Shown here: positions 11,319 to 23,036 of the stretch, piece after piece
Numbering within the stretch: position 1 is the stretch's first letter
Layout: every line of letters begins with the position of its first letter
DNA from: Coriaria nepalensis
Lineage: Eukaryota > Streptophyta > Magnoliopsida > Cucurbitales > Coriariaceae
Direction of reading: 5' to 3'
Assembly: GCA_027186245.1 (NCBI GenBank)
Contig: CP114495.1
Location: forward strand, 6,153,001 to 6,217,000
Length of the DNA stretch: 64,000 nt
The notes under the pieces: generated by a model
What the model was told of the DNA's origin: nothing
Database searches by the model: none
The model's input: the letters and a program-made list of their open reading frames with translations, nothing else
Program-made: the position numbers and the translations under genes

Positions 11319-13185
11319 TGAAAAGTGGGTTTAAAATTTTGCAACAGAAGTAATTATTGGTCTCGATACATAATAAAAAAAATTTTAAAAATTTTTAGCG
11401 ATATTTTAGATATATATAAATTAATCTTATAGTTAAGCGAATAGATCATATCCTAACCTATACGAGTTCGAGAAGACTCGTATCATAATCTTCCAAATTG
11501 ATCTTCAACACACTAGGATATAAGTGGGCACGTAGAGATGACAAAGTTTTCTCTCATTTTCTTTTTGTGAAAAAAACTCTCTATTTTTCGTATCATAAAA
11601 TAATTAGAACATGATATATTTATAAAATTCTATTAAGTTTTCAATTTAATTTAAACACTTTAAATTAATTAAATTGATGACAAAATCATAATATTAAATA
11701 ATAAAATAATCATTAGATGATATCTTTGTTATAGTAAAATCTTTTTAAATTTGATTTAAAATATAATCTTATCTATTTCAAAACATACCATATCTGTAAT
11801 GATATATTTGATTAAGTTAAATATTTTTAAATCTTATTTATAATAGAATCTCATCTATTTTAAATCAAATAATATCTTATTTCAGTTTTAAATTAATTTT
11901 TCAAATTAATTTAAAATTGATTTACCTAATCTTAATATGAAATTAATATCTCATATCAATTTAATATTATATATAAGTTATTTAATTCATAATCAAATAT
12001 TATTATTTAATAAATAAATTTCGAAATTTTTCATTTAAAATACATATTGTAATTAATTAATTAATTAATACTAATTATCTCATAATTACAATTTTACCCT
12101 AAAAAACTATGTTCTTGCAAATAAACTATTTTTTAACCTTTGTCATTCTTACTCTATATAGTATTTTATAGAGGTGACTTGAAGACCATGAACCTATAAT
12201 TTCAAGCTCCAATAAATTAGATTATTAATAAATCTATAAAGACCATGAACCTATAAAGAGTTTACTCTTTATTATAATAAATCTAATTTATTAATCTCAA
12301 TATTATTTTACTAAAAATATGAGATTGCACTCTTGCAATTAAATAACATATTACCGAGTAATCTCTATTAGTAAATTGATATTATCATTACATGCAATCT
12401 AATCCTCCAAAAAATTAATTTATAATTAAAACTGGTCAAAATTATCGTTTTACCCCTCTAATTATCTATTTATCCTTAAGTACCATTAATCCACTAGTGA
12501 ACGGTTAATATCTAACTTAATTATAAATTTGAGCTCAAAACCATTCGGTTATAAGATTAACCTTAAGGGAACCAACACAATCTTCTATGAAAAATGTTTA
12601 GATTTCGTATCTGTACATCACGTTCCCATCCACTTATTCCAATGTATCTCCAAAACAAAAGTCTTTAGCCTATTTTACAAACAAACTGTGACGAGTGAAT
12701 CAAAAGATCTAGTTGACATAAACAGGAGTTCATGCCACTCACCATTCAGATTGATCCACATATGATCATCTATTGATATGAATAAAATTCTTTATAGTAA
12801 ACAGTATTTTAATAAAGAATTAATTCATCTTGGGTCTTATCTTATATTATTCAATTATATAAAATACTTTCACTAAGATGTTTATCTATATCAATGATCC
12901 GGATCTAGATCTATTGCATTTATAATACTAGCAGACCATACCAGCAACCTTGAATTAAAGATTTCATATTTTAATATGTTGTGAATAATTTAATTCATTA
13001 TCTATAATCTTAATCCTTTCGTATCAAAACAAAATTATAGTCACATAAATAAATTTAGAATTTTTTGATATTTATACACATTATTCAATAATAATACATT
13101 CACAATAATTACATAGAAAAATATTACTTTTATTAATTTCACAATGTAATACTCATCACATACTTTTAGGGCACCTTGCCCAACA
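11319..13185 (-). mobile_element. Copia 3' LTR, about 1.87 kb
   Basis: On the - strand the LTR begins TGTTGGGCAAGGTGCCC at 13185, directly after the pol end and a purine stretch (aagtaggagtt), and ends with CA at 11320-11319. The family is defined here by comparison with the inverted partial copy at 13795-15256, which is similar along almost its whole length, including the last 100 bp before the CA end. No second LTR of this element in the same orientation is present. Short frames inside, such as 12529-12765, are not genes. Confidence 0.8.
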
Positions 13186-13760
13186 AACTCCTACTTGATC
13201 TTAAAGCAAGTAAGGCATCTCCCTCATCCCTAAATTCCGTACATGATCCTCAAAAGACTTTGTTAGAAGTATCAATATAAAACTTCCTAAGCCAAACTAC
13301 CTCTTTTGTTGCTTCACAAGCTGGTATATATTCAGCTTCCATAGTAGAATCTACAATACTAGATTGTTTGATACTTCTCCAGACTACATATCCTCCTCCA
13401 AGTGTGAATACTAATCTAGAAGTCGACTTTCGACTATCTCTATCTGATTGAAAATCAGAATCAATGTAACTAGTGGGGTTGAAGTCTCCATCTGAATAAA
13501 CAAGCATATAGTCTCTCGTTCTCCGAAGATACTTACGAATATGTTTTACCACTATCTAATGTCTTAAACTAGGATTTAATTAATAACAACTGACTATCCC
13601 TACTGCATAGCAAATGTCAGCTCTTGTACACAACATGGCATACATATGACTGCCTACAGCTGAGACATAGGAAATTTGTCTCATCTCTTCTTCTTGAGGT
13701 GTCTTTGAATAGTGCTCTTTAGAAAGAACTACTCCATGTTTGGCAGATAATTAGCTCTTT
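13186..13760 (-). pseudogene. Copia RNase H/pol 3' end
   Basis: On the - strand it reads SAVGSHMYAMLCTRADICYA near 13630-13690, then VKHIRKYLRRTRDYMLVYSD, YIDSDFQSDRDSRKSTS and STMEAEYIPACEATKEVVWL (13552-13250). This is the C-terminal RT/RNase H part of a copia polyprotein. Two stops interrupt the stretch between the first two motifs, so it is dead. It joins the 3' LTR at 13185. The upstream part of the element is missing: at about 13760-13795 it meets an inverted LTR fragment. Confidence 0.9.
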
Positions 13761-13794
13761 TTGGAGTTTTGCATTGAGAATTGAGCAATTACCT

Positions 13795-15256
13795 TATTTA
13801 TATATAACATTTTAGTGAAGGTACTTTATATAATTAGATTGTATAGGACATGATCCGATATAAATTAATTCTTTATCACTATACCGTTTGCCTTAAATAA
13901 TTTTATTCATATCAATAGATAATCATATGCAAATTAATTTGAATCCTGAGTAGTCATGAACTACTATTTATGTCATTTGGATCTTTTAATTCACTAGCCA
14001 GGGTTTGTTTGTAAAACAGGCTAAAAACTTTGGTTTTGGAGATTCATTGGGATAAGCGGCTGGGAAAATGATTTATAGATATGGAATCCAAACTTTTTTT
14101 TATAGAAGATTGTATATTGGTTCGCTTAAGGTTAATTCTGGAACTGAATGATTTTGAACTCAAATTTATAATTAAATTATAAATTGACCCTTCACTAGTG
14201 AATTAATGGTACTTAAGGAAAAATAGATAATTATATGGGTAAAATGGTAATTTTGACAAGTTCTAATTGTAAATAAATTATTGAAGGATTAAATTGCTTG
14301 TAATGATATTAACAATGAACTACTAGAGACTGTTCAGTAATTTATCCTATCAATACAAGCGTATAATGACATATTTTGAGTATAATAATATTGAGATTAA
14401 TAAATAAGATTTATTAGATTAAAATGTTTAATTAATAAATTAATTTATTGAAATTTGGAATTATAGGCTCATGGTCTTCAGGTCACCTATATAAAATACT
14501 TATAAGGTAAGAATGATAAAAAGGTAGAGAAATGATTTATTTGTAAAGAAAATAGTTTTCTAGGGTAAATATAAATTTATGAGATAATGGTGTTAATTAG
14601 TTAATTAAAAATATATATTTTTTAATATTATTTTAATATAGTGATTTTTGAATTTTGAATTAAATATAATTGTATAATATTGAGTTATGAGATATTAATT
14701 TAATATAAAGATTCAGAAAATCAAATTTTAATTAGTTTAAGAAACTAATTTAATATTCAAATAAAATATGATTTGATTTAAAATAGTAAGATTATATTTT
14801 AAATTAGATTTGAAAAGATTTGACTGAAAAAAAGAGATCACTAGAAGATATATCGTTATTTTATCATGAATATTGTGTTTGAATTAGTAATTCAAATTCA
14901 TTTAAAATGTTTAAATTAAAAATAACAGTAAATAGAAATCCTGATAGAATTCTATAAATACAATATGTTCTAATTATGTTATGAGAAAAAAAAAGGGTGG
15001 AGAGATCACCAAAAAGAAAATTTTGTCATCTCTACGTACTCACACACGTCCTGATGTGTTGAGGATCGACTTAAAATATCGTGATGTGAATCTTAACGAT
15101 CGATCTATAAAGACAAATGTATGATTTTTCCATTCAATATTTAAGATTAATTTATATATATATATATAAAGGATTATTGAATGTTTTTAGAAATTTTTTT
15201 TACATATTAGGTCGATTAATCGTTTCCGTTGCGATTTCTTTTAAACCCAATTTCCA
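13795..15256 (+). mobile_element. Truncated, inverted copy of the copia LTR
   Basis: This + strand sequence matches the reverse complement of 11319-12890. Shared landmarks include ccttaag preceding the long middle block, gcctgttttacaaacaaac, catggtcttcaggtcacct and tttgtcatctctacgt, and the match runs to the CA end at about 15255-15256. The first 300 bp or so of the LTR are missing. Together the two copies form a long imperfect inverted repeat around a spacer of about 0.9 kb. Confidence 0.8.
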
Positions 15257-15506
15257 AAAACATATACATATACATACACATATACACATACATATAGACA
15301 TATACACATATACACATACATATACACATATACACATATATACATACATATACACATATACACATACACACATACACACATACACACATACACACATACA
15401 CACATACACACATACACACATACACACATACACACATACACATATACATATACACATATACATACATAACATTTATGTATATGTATATATATATATATAT
15501 ATGTAG
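15257..15506. repeat. (CATA/CACA)n microsatellite with (AT)n tail
   Basis: Starts exactly where the LTR copy ends. It consists of tandem catatacaca-type units for about 215 bp, then (AT)n at about 15486-15502. Long open frames in four phases (for example 15117-15506 and 15200-15472) are artefacts of the repeat. Confidence 0.95.
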
Positions 15507-17224
15507 TTATTGGTTATGTAAAGGGTTTGGGACAGAACTAATTATAGGTGAAGAAAAGCAAAGTGGTCAGCAAAGTGAATGGTAAAAATTCGGATCTGCC
15601 ATATCTACTGCCTGCCCACCAAAGTAAAAGCACTTGAAAAGAAGAGGCAATAAAGATAAAGTTATTTTATTTTATTTTTTTCCCTGTCGATCTTTTATCA
15701 TTTGTGTGGCAAGGAATGTTTGGAGAAGAAGGTAGTGTGTAATCACCATTCACAATTCACCAAAAAGCATGCCCCTCACTTCCCCTTGTATGGTCTTTCT
15801 TTAATAAATTAAGTAGTTTTATATTTTAATTTGTTTTTCCTGGTTTTGTCAAATTCAGTTTTTTCTAGAGCTCTTGAAAATGTGAGTATATTTATTAAAT
15901 ATATATATATATATATGTATATATCCACGAAAATTTTGGATTGAACTACTCTTAGGTCTAAAATGATATGATTTTATATTATTTTATTAAATATTATATC
16001 GATTAATCTTATTTAGTAAATGAATATAAGTCATTTTAAATTTGAGAAAAATCCGATAAAAAAAGTTTCGAGCATTGTCATTGTTGTAATTTTAACCTAA
16101 TTTCTAACTAATTATATTTCATATCAGATTCCTATTTAATAGATTTGTAGATCAATTTATATTTTGGAAATTCTCGGAGATATATGAGCATTCAAACAAA
16201 AGAAAGCAGAGGAAGAAAAATGCAGAGAATTGTAGTAGTTTACTTTACCATAATCCAATTAAATAGGAAAGCTACATCAACTTGAACTCTAATAAATAGC
16301 TGGATTTCTATGCACTATCACAATTTCATGTCACAACTCTTAACAAGAATCACACTCTCACGCATTTACAGATTCAAGAACACATATGAAACCCCACGAT
16401 CTTTATTAGAATTTGGATACAAATTCTCGATGACGAATTCTACTTCATAGATCATACATAGATCAACATAGAAGAATACTACATCATACCAGACATCAAG
16501 AATCAGAAATTGCAAGCGCAAAGAGTAAACAAACAAAGCGGCCAAAAATCCTAACCCGTACTCAGAAAGAGTTATAATACGGTATTTATAACCGGGTTAA
16601 GAGATGGATTGAAAGGGGTCAATTGGGGAGCTCAAAAACCCAGAAATCCTCATAAGCCCATAACAGGCAGATGGGCCTTTCCAGACTTTGGATTTCAAAC
16701 CAATCCGCTCAACAGTAATGAATGTGAGATAAATTCAATTCTTGCTTATTCCAATGGACCGTAAAACCATATGATAAAAAAACATTGTATGCGAGATCGA
16801 TTGAATTTTTGCTTATTCGAGTCGTATTCTTGCTTATTCCGGTCATTCATTCCTAAAAGTCTAGATAAAACCTGTGTTCTTATTATGGCATCAGCAATTG
16901 GCATACATAAAACTTCATATGATTGAAAATCTATACCTGATTAATTTCAATTGTATTTCCATTATATGACCCAATTATGCGACGACAAACTTTAGCTAAA
17001 GGCAACACTATCTTAATTCCACGCGAAGCATATTATCTAGCTAAGTGGTATAAATGAGGCCATGAGCTTCGCATCATTATACCACTTGATATAGAAAAAT
17101 AATAATTTTTATAACGACAATAATAATTTGTGTGTTATATATTTGTTAGAGTATTATTTAATTAATTAATTGTTATTTAGTAATAAAAATTTAGTTTTTT
17201 TTTTTCTCTTTTTGGGGGACAAAT
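15507..17224. other. Intergenic, no gene recognised
   Basis: AT-rich DNA with an (AT)n run at about 15899-15915. A moderately less AT-rich patch at 16360-16700 has no sustained frame. I see no gene. Confidence 0.4.
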
Positions 17225-18210
17225 AACATTTTTTCCCTTAAATTATTACCGTGGTAGACTTAATTTCTATAAACTATCATGCATGTTTTAAAAATCCCCA
17301 ACTCAAACTACTCACAATCCCATCCTCCATGTGCCCCACACGTGCCTTTTAACCGAATAAATTTTAATTTTAACCCCAATTAATTATTAGATTCATTTTT
17401 TGTCCCAAAATTATGTTATTATATATTTTAACTCACTCTATTATTTTAAATCAATTTTCTATCAATCTATATCTTAAAAGTATTTCCACCAACTCTTTCT
17501 CCGTTGCTAATAGAAATGATATAAATTATAAATTTGACCATATTTATATAAACAAAAGTTTATATACATTTTTAAATTCTTAACTTTTATTTTTATATTT
17601 TTGATTCAATTTTAATCTTTTTTTCATTTATTTACTCTTGAAAACAATCTCCTCTAACTTTTTCTTCCGTCGCCATACCCTCCTCTGTTGGATACATATT
17701 TATATCTATGTATATTCCAGCAGAGGAGAATGGCGGCCAAATCAACGGAAGATGGAGGGGATTGCTTTAAAAGTGAATAAATATAAAATAATTAAAGTTG
17801 AGTTGAAAAATAAATAAATAAATAGACAAACAAAAGTTAAGAGTTTAAAAATGAAGTATAAAATTTTTTATATGGTCAAATTATAATTTATATAATTTTT
17901 GGTGGCGATAATTGGTAATAGCAGAATAAGGGTAGGTGAAGGTTGTATTGAAAAGGTATATTGATGTAAAACTAATTTAAATTAATGAAGTGAGTTAAAA
18001 TATATATTTTTAAAATAAGGATAAAATAAACAAAAATTAATTTCGATCTATATATCTTGATATTTATTTAGCCAAATAGCACGAGAGATGCATTTGGAGG
18101 TCGAAAATTGTCACCTAAAGAAAATTTAATATGAGTATTTCTAAAAGACGGTAGTTAAAAAAGTTCAATTTAATAGATAATAATGTAAAAAGGTAAAATA
18201 GCATTAGACC
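17225..18210. mobile_element. Foldback / long-inverted-repeat element
   Basis: Two arms of about 460-490 bp (about 17225-17690 and 17722-18210) are imperfect reverse complements. The tip is clear: ccctcctctgttggatacat before, and cagaggag with tatgtatattccag after, meet around 17701. Further out both arms share atggtcaaatt(t)ataattta, actca(c/t)t with ttttaaatta, and a GTTAAAATATATA block. The outer ends are AT-rich (gacaaataacattttttccc on the left), as in Mutator-like MITEs. No protein is encoded. I could not define a target duplication. Confidence 0.7.
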
Positions 18211-18816
18211 TATTATTTTGTTGTTTAGTTATTTTATTTTATTTTTTCTAAAGCATATCATTATAGATTCCCTTATTTTTCCTTCTATAGTTCGAACACC
18301 TACTGACTCCCGGATGATGGTTTGAATGAATATTGAGGCCCTCAGACCGAAGTTGAGAAACAAACGTGGATCTCATTTCCTATCGCTTATAATATGAGAG
18401 GAAGATAATATTTAATGGGTCATTTAGTTTTAACGACTGAAATGATAATTTAAAAAAATTGCAAATTAAGCTTAATTATTTTTTATATTTATGATATTGG
18501 CTTAATGTAATTAAAAAAGAAAAAGGAAAAAAAAAGGATGGACAAAGTTACCCTTGAAAAAGCTTATAAAAGTGGCAGGTAAGTCGCTTCAATGTCACTC
18601 AAACATTAAGTGAAAAGATGAATTTGTCCTCATCACTACCAAGCTAACTAATAATAAGTTTTTGCCTTAGAAATAGTATTTCTTCCATGTGAGGCGATTT
18701 ATCTTCACTTTCTCATCATTTCTAGTTCAAATCAACCATAAATTTCGAATAGATTCGTGTTCTATGTTCATAATCAAAGGTGGAGAGCTTCAAGATAGAA
18801 AAAATTTTAGGTTTTA
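18211..18816. other. Sequence between two elements, no gene recognised
   Basis: AT-rich; no recognisable domain. It borders the left end of the MULE at 18817. Confidence 0.35.
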
Positions 18817-19299
18817 GGGTAAGGTTCATACCCACATTTTTTCACTTTTTATAAAAATTTGATGTGTAATCCTATGTTTTTAGGGCTATCCATTTAGGTA
18901 GTAATTGTAATAGACATTTCAAGTTGTTATGTAAGTGAAAAAGTGTGGAAAAGTGAAAAAATTTGGAGAAAGTGAAAATGTAAAATCTGAATAGAGGAAG
19001 TGGAGTTCGTATTTACCAATTTCCCAATGTGTCCGTATAGAAAGGATATTGAGAAATTTGAAAAGAGAACAAGATTCAAAATTTTTATAGTTTTCCAATG
19101 TCTTAAGTAGTTAACATATATCGGGAAATTGAGAAATAAAATAGAATCAAAATATTTTCCAATTTGTCAATATCTTAAATTAGGGGAATACATTAGGAAA
19201 TAAAAAAAACTGGTCATAATAAAAATATTTCTTAAATGTCTCAATATAAGAGAGTAAATTGAAAAATTGAGAAACAAAGGCATGCTTTTGTGCACAATT

Positions 19300-19665
19300 G
19301 CTCAGGATTGTAATTACCACCTTTATCAACTAGCATAAGCTATAGTCGATTTAGAGAATGAAATATCACGAAAATAATGGTTCTTGAGTAAACTACAGGG
19401 TTTGATCTCCGGTGCATCGGATTTGGTTTTTATATCGGATTGGGTGAAGAGTATAGAGAACGCAATACGAGATGTTTATTCACATGCTAAACATGGTGCT
19501 TGCATGTGGCACCTCAGCAATAACATCAGGATGAAGTTCATGTGTGGCAGTATTTTAGATTTATTCCGCAAGGCGGCCAAAGCATACAAGATTATAAATT
19601 TCAAGACACATTTTAACAAGATTAGAGGGGTTTATGTGCAACAAATGTGGGGTTTATGTACATAA
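19300..19665 (+). pseudogene. MULE transposase fragment
   Basis: Reads AQDCNYHLYQLA, a stop, AIVDLENEIS, a second stop, then WFLSKLQGLISGASDLVFIS followed by DWVKSIENAI and GACMWHLSNNI. This is the central DDE region of MURA-type transposases: the D-N....LA.A.V..E block and the second catalytic Asp in the FISD position. The Arg/His usually following that Asp (SDRH) is replaced. Only about 120 residues remain. No zinc-binding C-terminus follows: the frame ends and the repeat array begins about 230 bp later. Confidence 0.85.
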
Positions 19666-19899
19666 TAAGGCTACATGTCGGAACTTCATTCTTCTACCTA
19701 CCACAACATATTAATACCCATTACCACCTTTTGAAGATATGTAATTGAGAAATTATAATTTTGTAGAAAATTTGAAAGTTTATATAATTTTTTTTGTGTG
19801 AAATAGTTTTTTTTTTGTTCTTAAGACCACATTTTGAAGACATGCAATTAAAGAAATAGTAATGATATTGTCAAAGATATAACTTTATCTCCAAAGATA

Positions 19900-21640
19900 T
19901 TCATATTATGTCTAAATACTACATTCAGAACCATAAAGGTAATACCTTACAATAGTTGACAAAAAGGTTTGACCCTTATATGTTCATATTATGTATAAAT
20001 ACTAAACTTAGAACTATAAAGATGATACCTTTTAATAGAAAATATTTGACTTTTATATATTCATATTATGTTTAAACACTACACTTAGAATCATAAAGGT
20101 GTAGCCTTTCAATAGTTGACAAAAAAGTTTGACCTTTATATGGTCATATTATGTTTAAACACTAGAACCATAAAGGTGTGACTTTTTAATAGTTGACCAA
20201 AATATTTGATTTTTATATGTTCATATTATGTCTAAACACTACACTTAAACTCATATATGTGTAACTTTTCAATAGTTGACCAAAAGGTTTAACCTTTATA
20301 TGTTGATATTATGTCTAAACACTTACTTAGAACCATAAAAGTGATACTTTTCAATAGTTGACTAAGAGATTTAACTTTATATGTTCATATTATGTGTAAA
20401 TACTATCCTTAGAACATTAAAGGTGTAAACATTCAATAGTTAACCAAAAGATTTGACCTTTATATGTTTATATCATATCTAAATAGTACACTTAAAACTA
20501 TAAATATATAACATTTCAATAGTTGATCAAAATGTTTGACCTTTATATGTTTATATTGTGTCTAAATACTATACTTAAAAGTTAAAATCATAAAGGTGAA
20601 CTTTTCAATAGTTGACCAAAAGATTTGACTTTTATATGTTCATATTGTGTCTACTACACTTAGAACCATAAATGTGTAACTTTTCAATAGTTGACCAAAA
20701 TATTTGACCTTTATATATTCATATTATGTCTAAATACTACACTTAAAAACATAAAAGTGATACTTTTCAATAGTTGACCAAAATGTTTGACTTATATATA
20801 TTCATTTTATGTTTAAACACTACACTTAGAATCATAAAAGTGTAACATTTTAATAGTTGACCAAAAGATTTGATATTTATATGTTCATATTATGTCTAAA
20901 TACAGTACTTAGAACCATGAAGGTATAACTGTTCAATAGTTGACCAGAAGGTTTTACTTTTATATATTCATATTATGTTTAAATACTATACTTAAAACCA
21001 TATATTGTAACATTTTAATAATTGACCAAAATATTTGACCTTTATATGTTTATATCATGTCTAAACACACTTAGAACCATAAAGGTGTAACCTTTTAATA
21101 ATTGACCAAAAACTTTGACTTTTATATATTCATATTGTATGTAAACACTATACTTAAAACCATGAAGGTGTAATATTTCAATAGTTGACTAAAAAAATTT
21201 GACTTTTATATGTTCATATTGTGTCTACTATACTTAGAACCATAAAGGTGTAACATTTCAATAGTGGCCCAAAAGATTTGACTTTTATATGTTCATATTA
21301 TATTTAAACACTACACTTAAATTTGCAAAATGATACTTTTTAATAATTGACCAAAATGTTGACATTTATATGTTCATATTATGTCTAAACACTCCACCTA
21401 GAACCATAAAGGTGTAACCTTTCAATAGTCGACCACAAGTGTTAATTTTTATATGTTCATATTATGTTTAAATACTACACTTAGAACTATGAAGGTGTAA
21501 CATTTTAATAGTTGACCAAAATGTTTGACCTTTATATATTTATGTTATGTCTAAATATTATATTTAGAATGAAAAGGTTTGACCTTTTTATATCCACACA
21601 ATGTCTCAATATGACATTTAGAACTATAAATGTGGAAGCT
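19900..21640. repeat. About 82-bp minisatellite, roughly 21-22 copies, inside the MULE
   Basis: Each unit contains tcatattatgtctaaacac, a block like tacacttagaaccataaagg, and caatagttgaccaaa followed by (g/t)tttgacctttatatg. I counted the catattatgt element at 21 to 22 places between 19905 and 21590, a mean spacing of about 82 bp. Copies differ by point changes and small indels. Two copies with the same deletion (attgtgtctactac/tat, near 20640 and 21213) suggest multi-unit duplication. Confidence 0.95.
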
Positions 21641-22133
21641 TTCACTAGTCAACCAAACCTTCTAACTTTCCCAATTTCCCAATGTCTACCATGTTATTAA
21701 AACATTGGGCAATTGAGAATCAAAATAGAACCATTTAACTTTCCTAATTTCCCAATGTTTATCACATTACTAAGATATTGAGAAATTGAGAAATTGAGAA
21801 AGAAACTAAAACTGTAATAAAAATTAAAAAATTTAAGACAAATTCAAGAATTCACCTATATACATGACAAACTAATTCACGCGAAATACAATCTCTGTAA
21901 ACATAACAATTTAAACTAACTAGAGTTAACTCTGTTAACAAACCAATTGAGCTCTTACAAGCATAAACTAACCTAGACATTATAACAAACTTCATATCCA
22001 TTTGCAATAGTACTAAACAAAATATAAACATAGGTAATGTAAAAACCTAATTAATGTCATAGTATCCTTGATACCAGTGGCAATGTAGTATAAGTACCCA
22101 ATTTTAACAGTCATTTTTTCCATTTCCAACATC

Positions 22134-22373
22134 TCACATAAAAGTAGATTCCACATCATCTCTTACTTTTTCTGAAATTTTGTCCTCTTCCTCTTCCTCT
22201 ACTTCCTCTTCTTTTTCTGATTTTTTTTCTTCTTCTTCAACCGCTACCGTTGGTTCAACATACAGTTCATGAATTTCATCCTCTAATTCCTCTTCTAAAG
22301 CATCCAACACATCATCTACATAATCTTGAAGGTTAGCCAACTTTCTCAAATAAAGTTGAATTTCTTCCACCAA
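22134..22373 (-). other. Acidic frame inside the MULE
   Basis: A 79-codon frame, helix-like at the start (VEEIQLYLRKLANLQDYVDD), then almost all Glu/Lys/Asp. The composition resembles the acidic linker of Ulp1-type genes carried by plant MULEs, but no domain is present. It may be a leftover of such a gene. Confidence 0.35.
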
Positions 22374-22892
22374 TTAGTCTTTAATATATCACAGAAATGA
22401 GTTGAAATATAATAAAGTTAATGTTAGATAAATATTATTAAATATCATAGCTAATGTACTCTGACTACTTAAAATATTGAGATATTGAGAAAATTTTGAA
22501 TTATGTTATTTTTTTTCAATTTTCCAATATTCTCTCTAAACAAACACATTGAAAAATTGAGAAACATGAATTTCACTTCCTCTATTTTTTTTTTATAGAT
22601 ATTTTAGATTTTGCATTTTTCATCTTTCCACATTCTTTTACTTGCCGAACAACTTGAAATGTATATTACAATTACTACTTGAACATAACGGCCCCAAAAA
22701 TAAAGGATTACCCATCACATTTTCATAAAAAATGTGAAAAAATGTGGGTATAAACCTTACCCTAATAACCCAAAACCAAACTGCTTTTAATAAGATTACC
22801 CTGTTCAAGTGAGAAATGAGAAATATTTACATAAACCAAAATCAATCATAGTCCTAATGGACCCATAAATCAACACCGTATATTCTACATAC

Positions 22893-23036
22893 CTATTTCG
22901 GAAAAGTAGATAAACCTTTACCCATTGCTTCAGGTTTACTTCGGGTCCTTTTTGGATCATCCTCAATGTCCTCTGGCGGCTCCTCTGACCTCAGCCACTT
23001 CTCTCTTCTCTTCATGTTTGAAGCCCTTGTAGCCAT
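22893..23036 (-). CDS. Small 47-codon frame with leader-like upstream sequence
   Basis: ATG at 23036, stop TAG at 22893. It begins MATRASNMKRREKWL, continues with an acidic stretch (RSEEPPEDIEDDPKR) and is strongly charged. Upstream on the - strand is a CT-rich leader (23050-23200) and an AT-rich stretch with TTTTTATATC, as in a plant promoter. The stop overlaps a good donor-like site (TAG/GTATGT). It lies just outside the MULE. I do not recognise a family. It may be the first exon of a decayed gene, possibly MULE-associated. Confidence 0.3.
   Translation of the reverse strand: MATRASNMKRREKWLRSEEPPEDIEDDPKRTRSKPEAMGKGLSTFPK

Larger units (their letters stand above)
18817..22762 (+). mobile_element. 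Mutator-like element (MULE) with about 300-bp terminal inverted repeats
   Basis: The left end GGGTAAGGTTCATACCCACA (18817) and the reverse complement of the right end, GGGTAAGGTTTATACCCACA (22762), match. Similarity continues inward for about 300 bp on each side (to about 19110 and 22455), including aattgtaata(g/t)acatttcaag and atagaggaagtg. Long terminal repeats plus a MURA-type transposase fragment identify a MULE. The interior holds a broken transposase, an array of about 82-bp repeats and an acidic frame on the - strand. I could not see a clean 9-bp target duplication, so the ends may be off by a few bases. Confidence 0.85.

Noticed and set aside
15117..15506. Long open frames in several phases over the CATA/CACA repeat
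   Set aside because: They exist only because the repeat lacks stops; composition is purely Tyr/Thr/His/Ile or Cys/Val/Met/Tyr.
19900..21640. Possible CRISPR array
   Set aside because: Units are about 82 bp, degenerate throughout, with no unique spacers, in a plant MULE.
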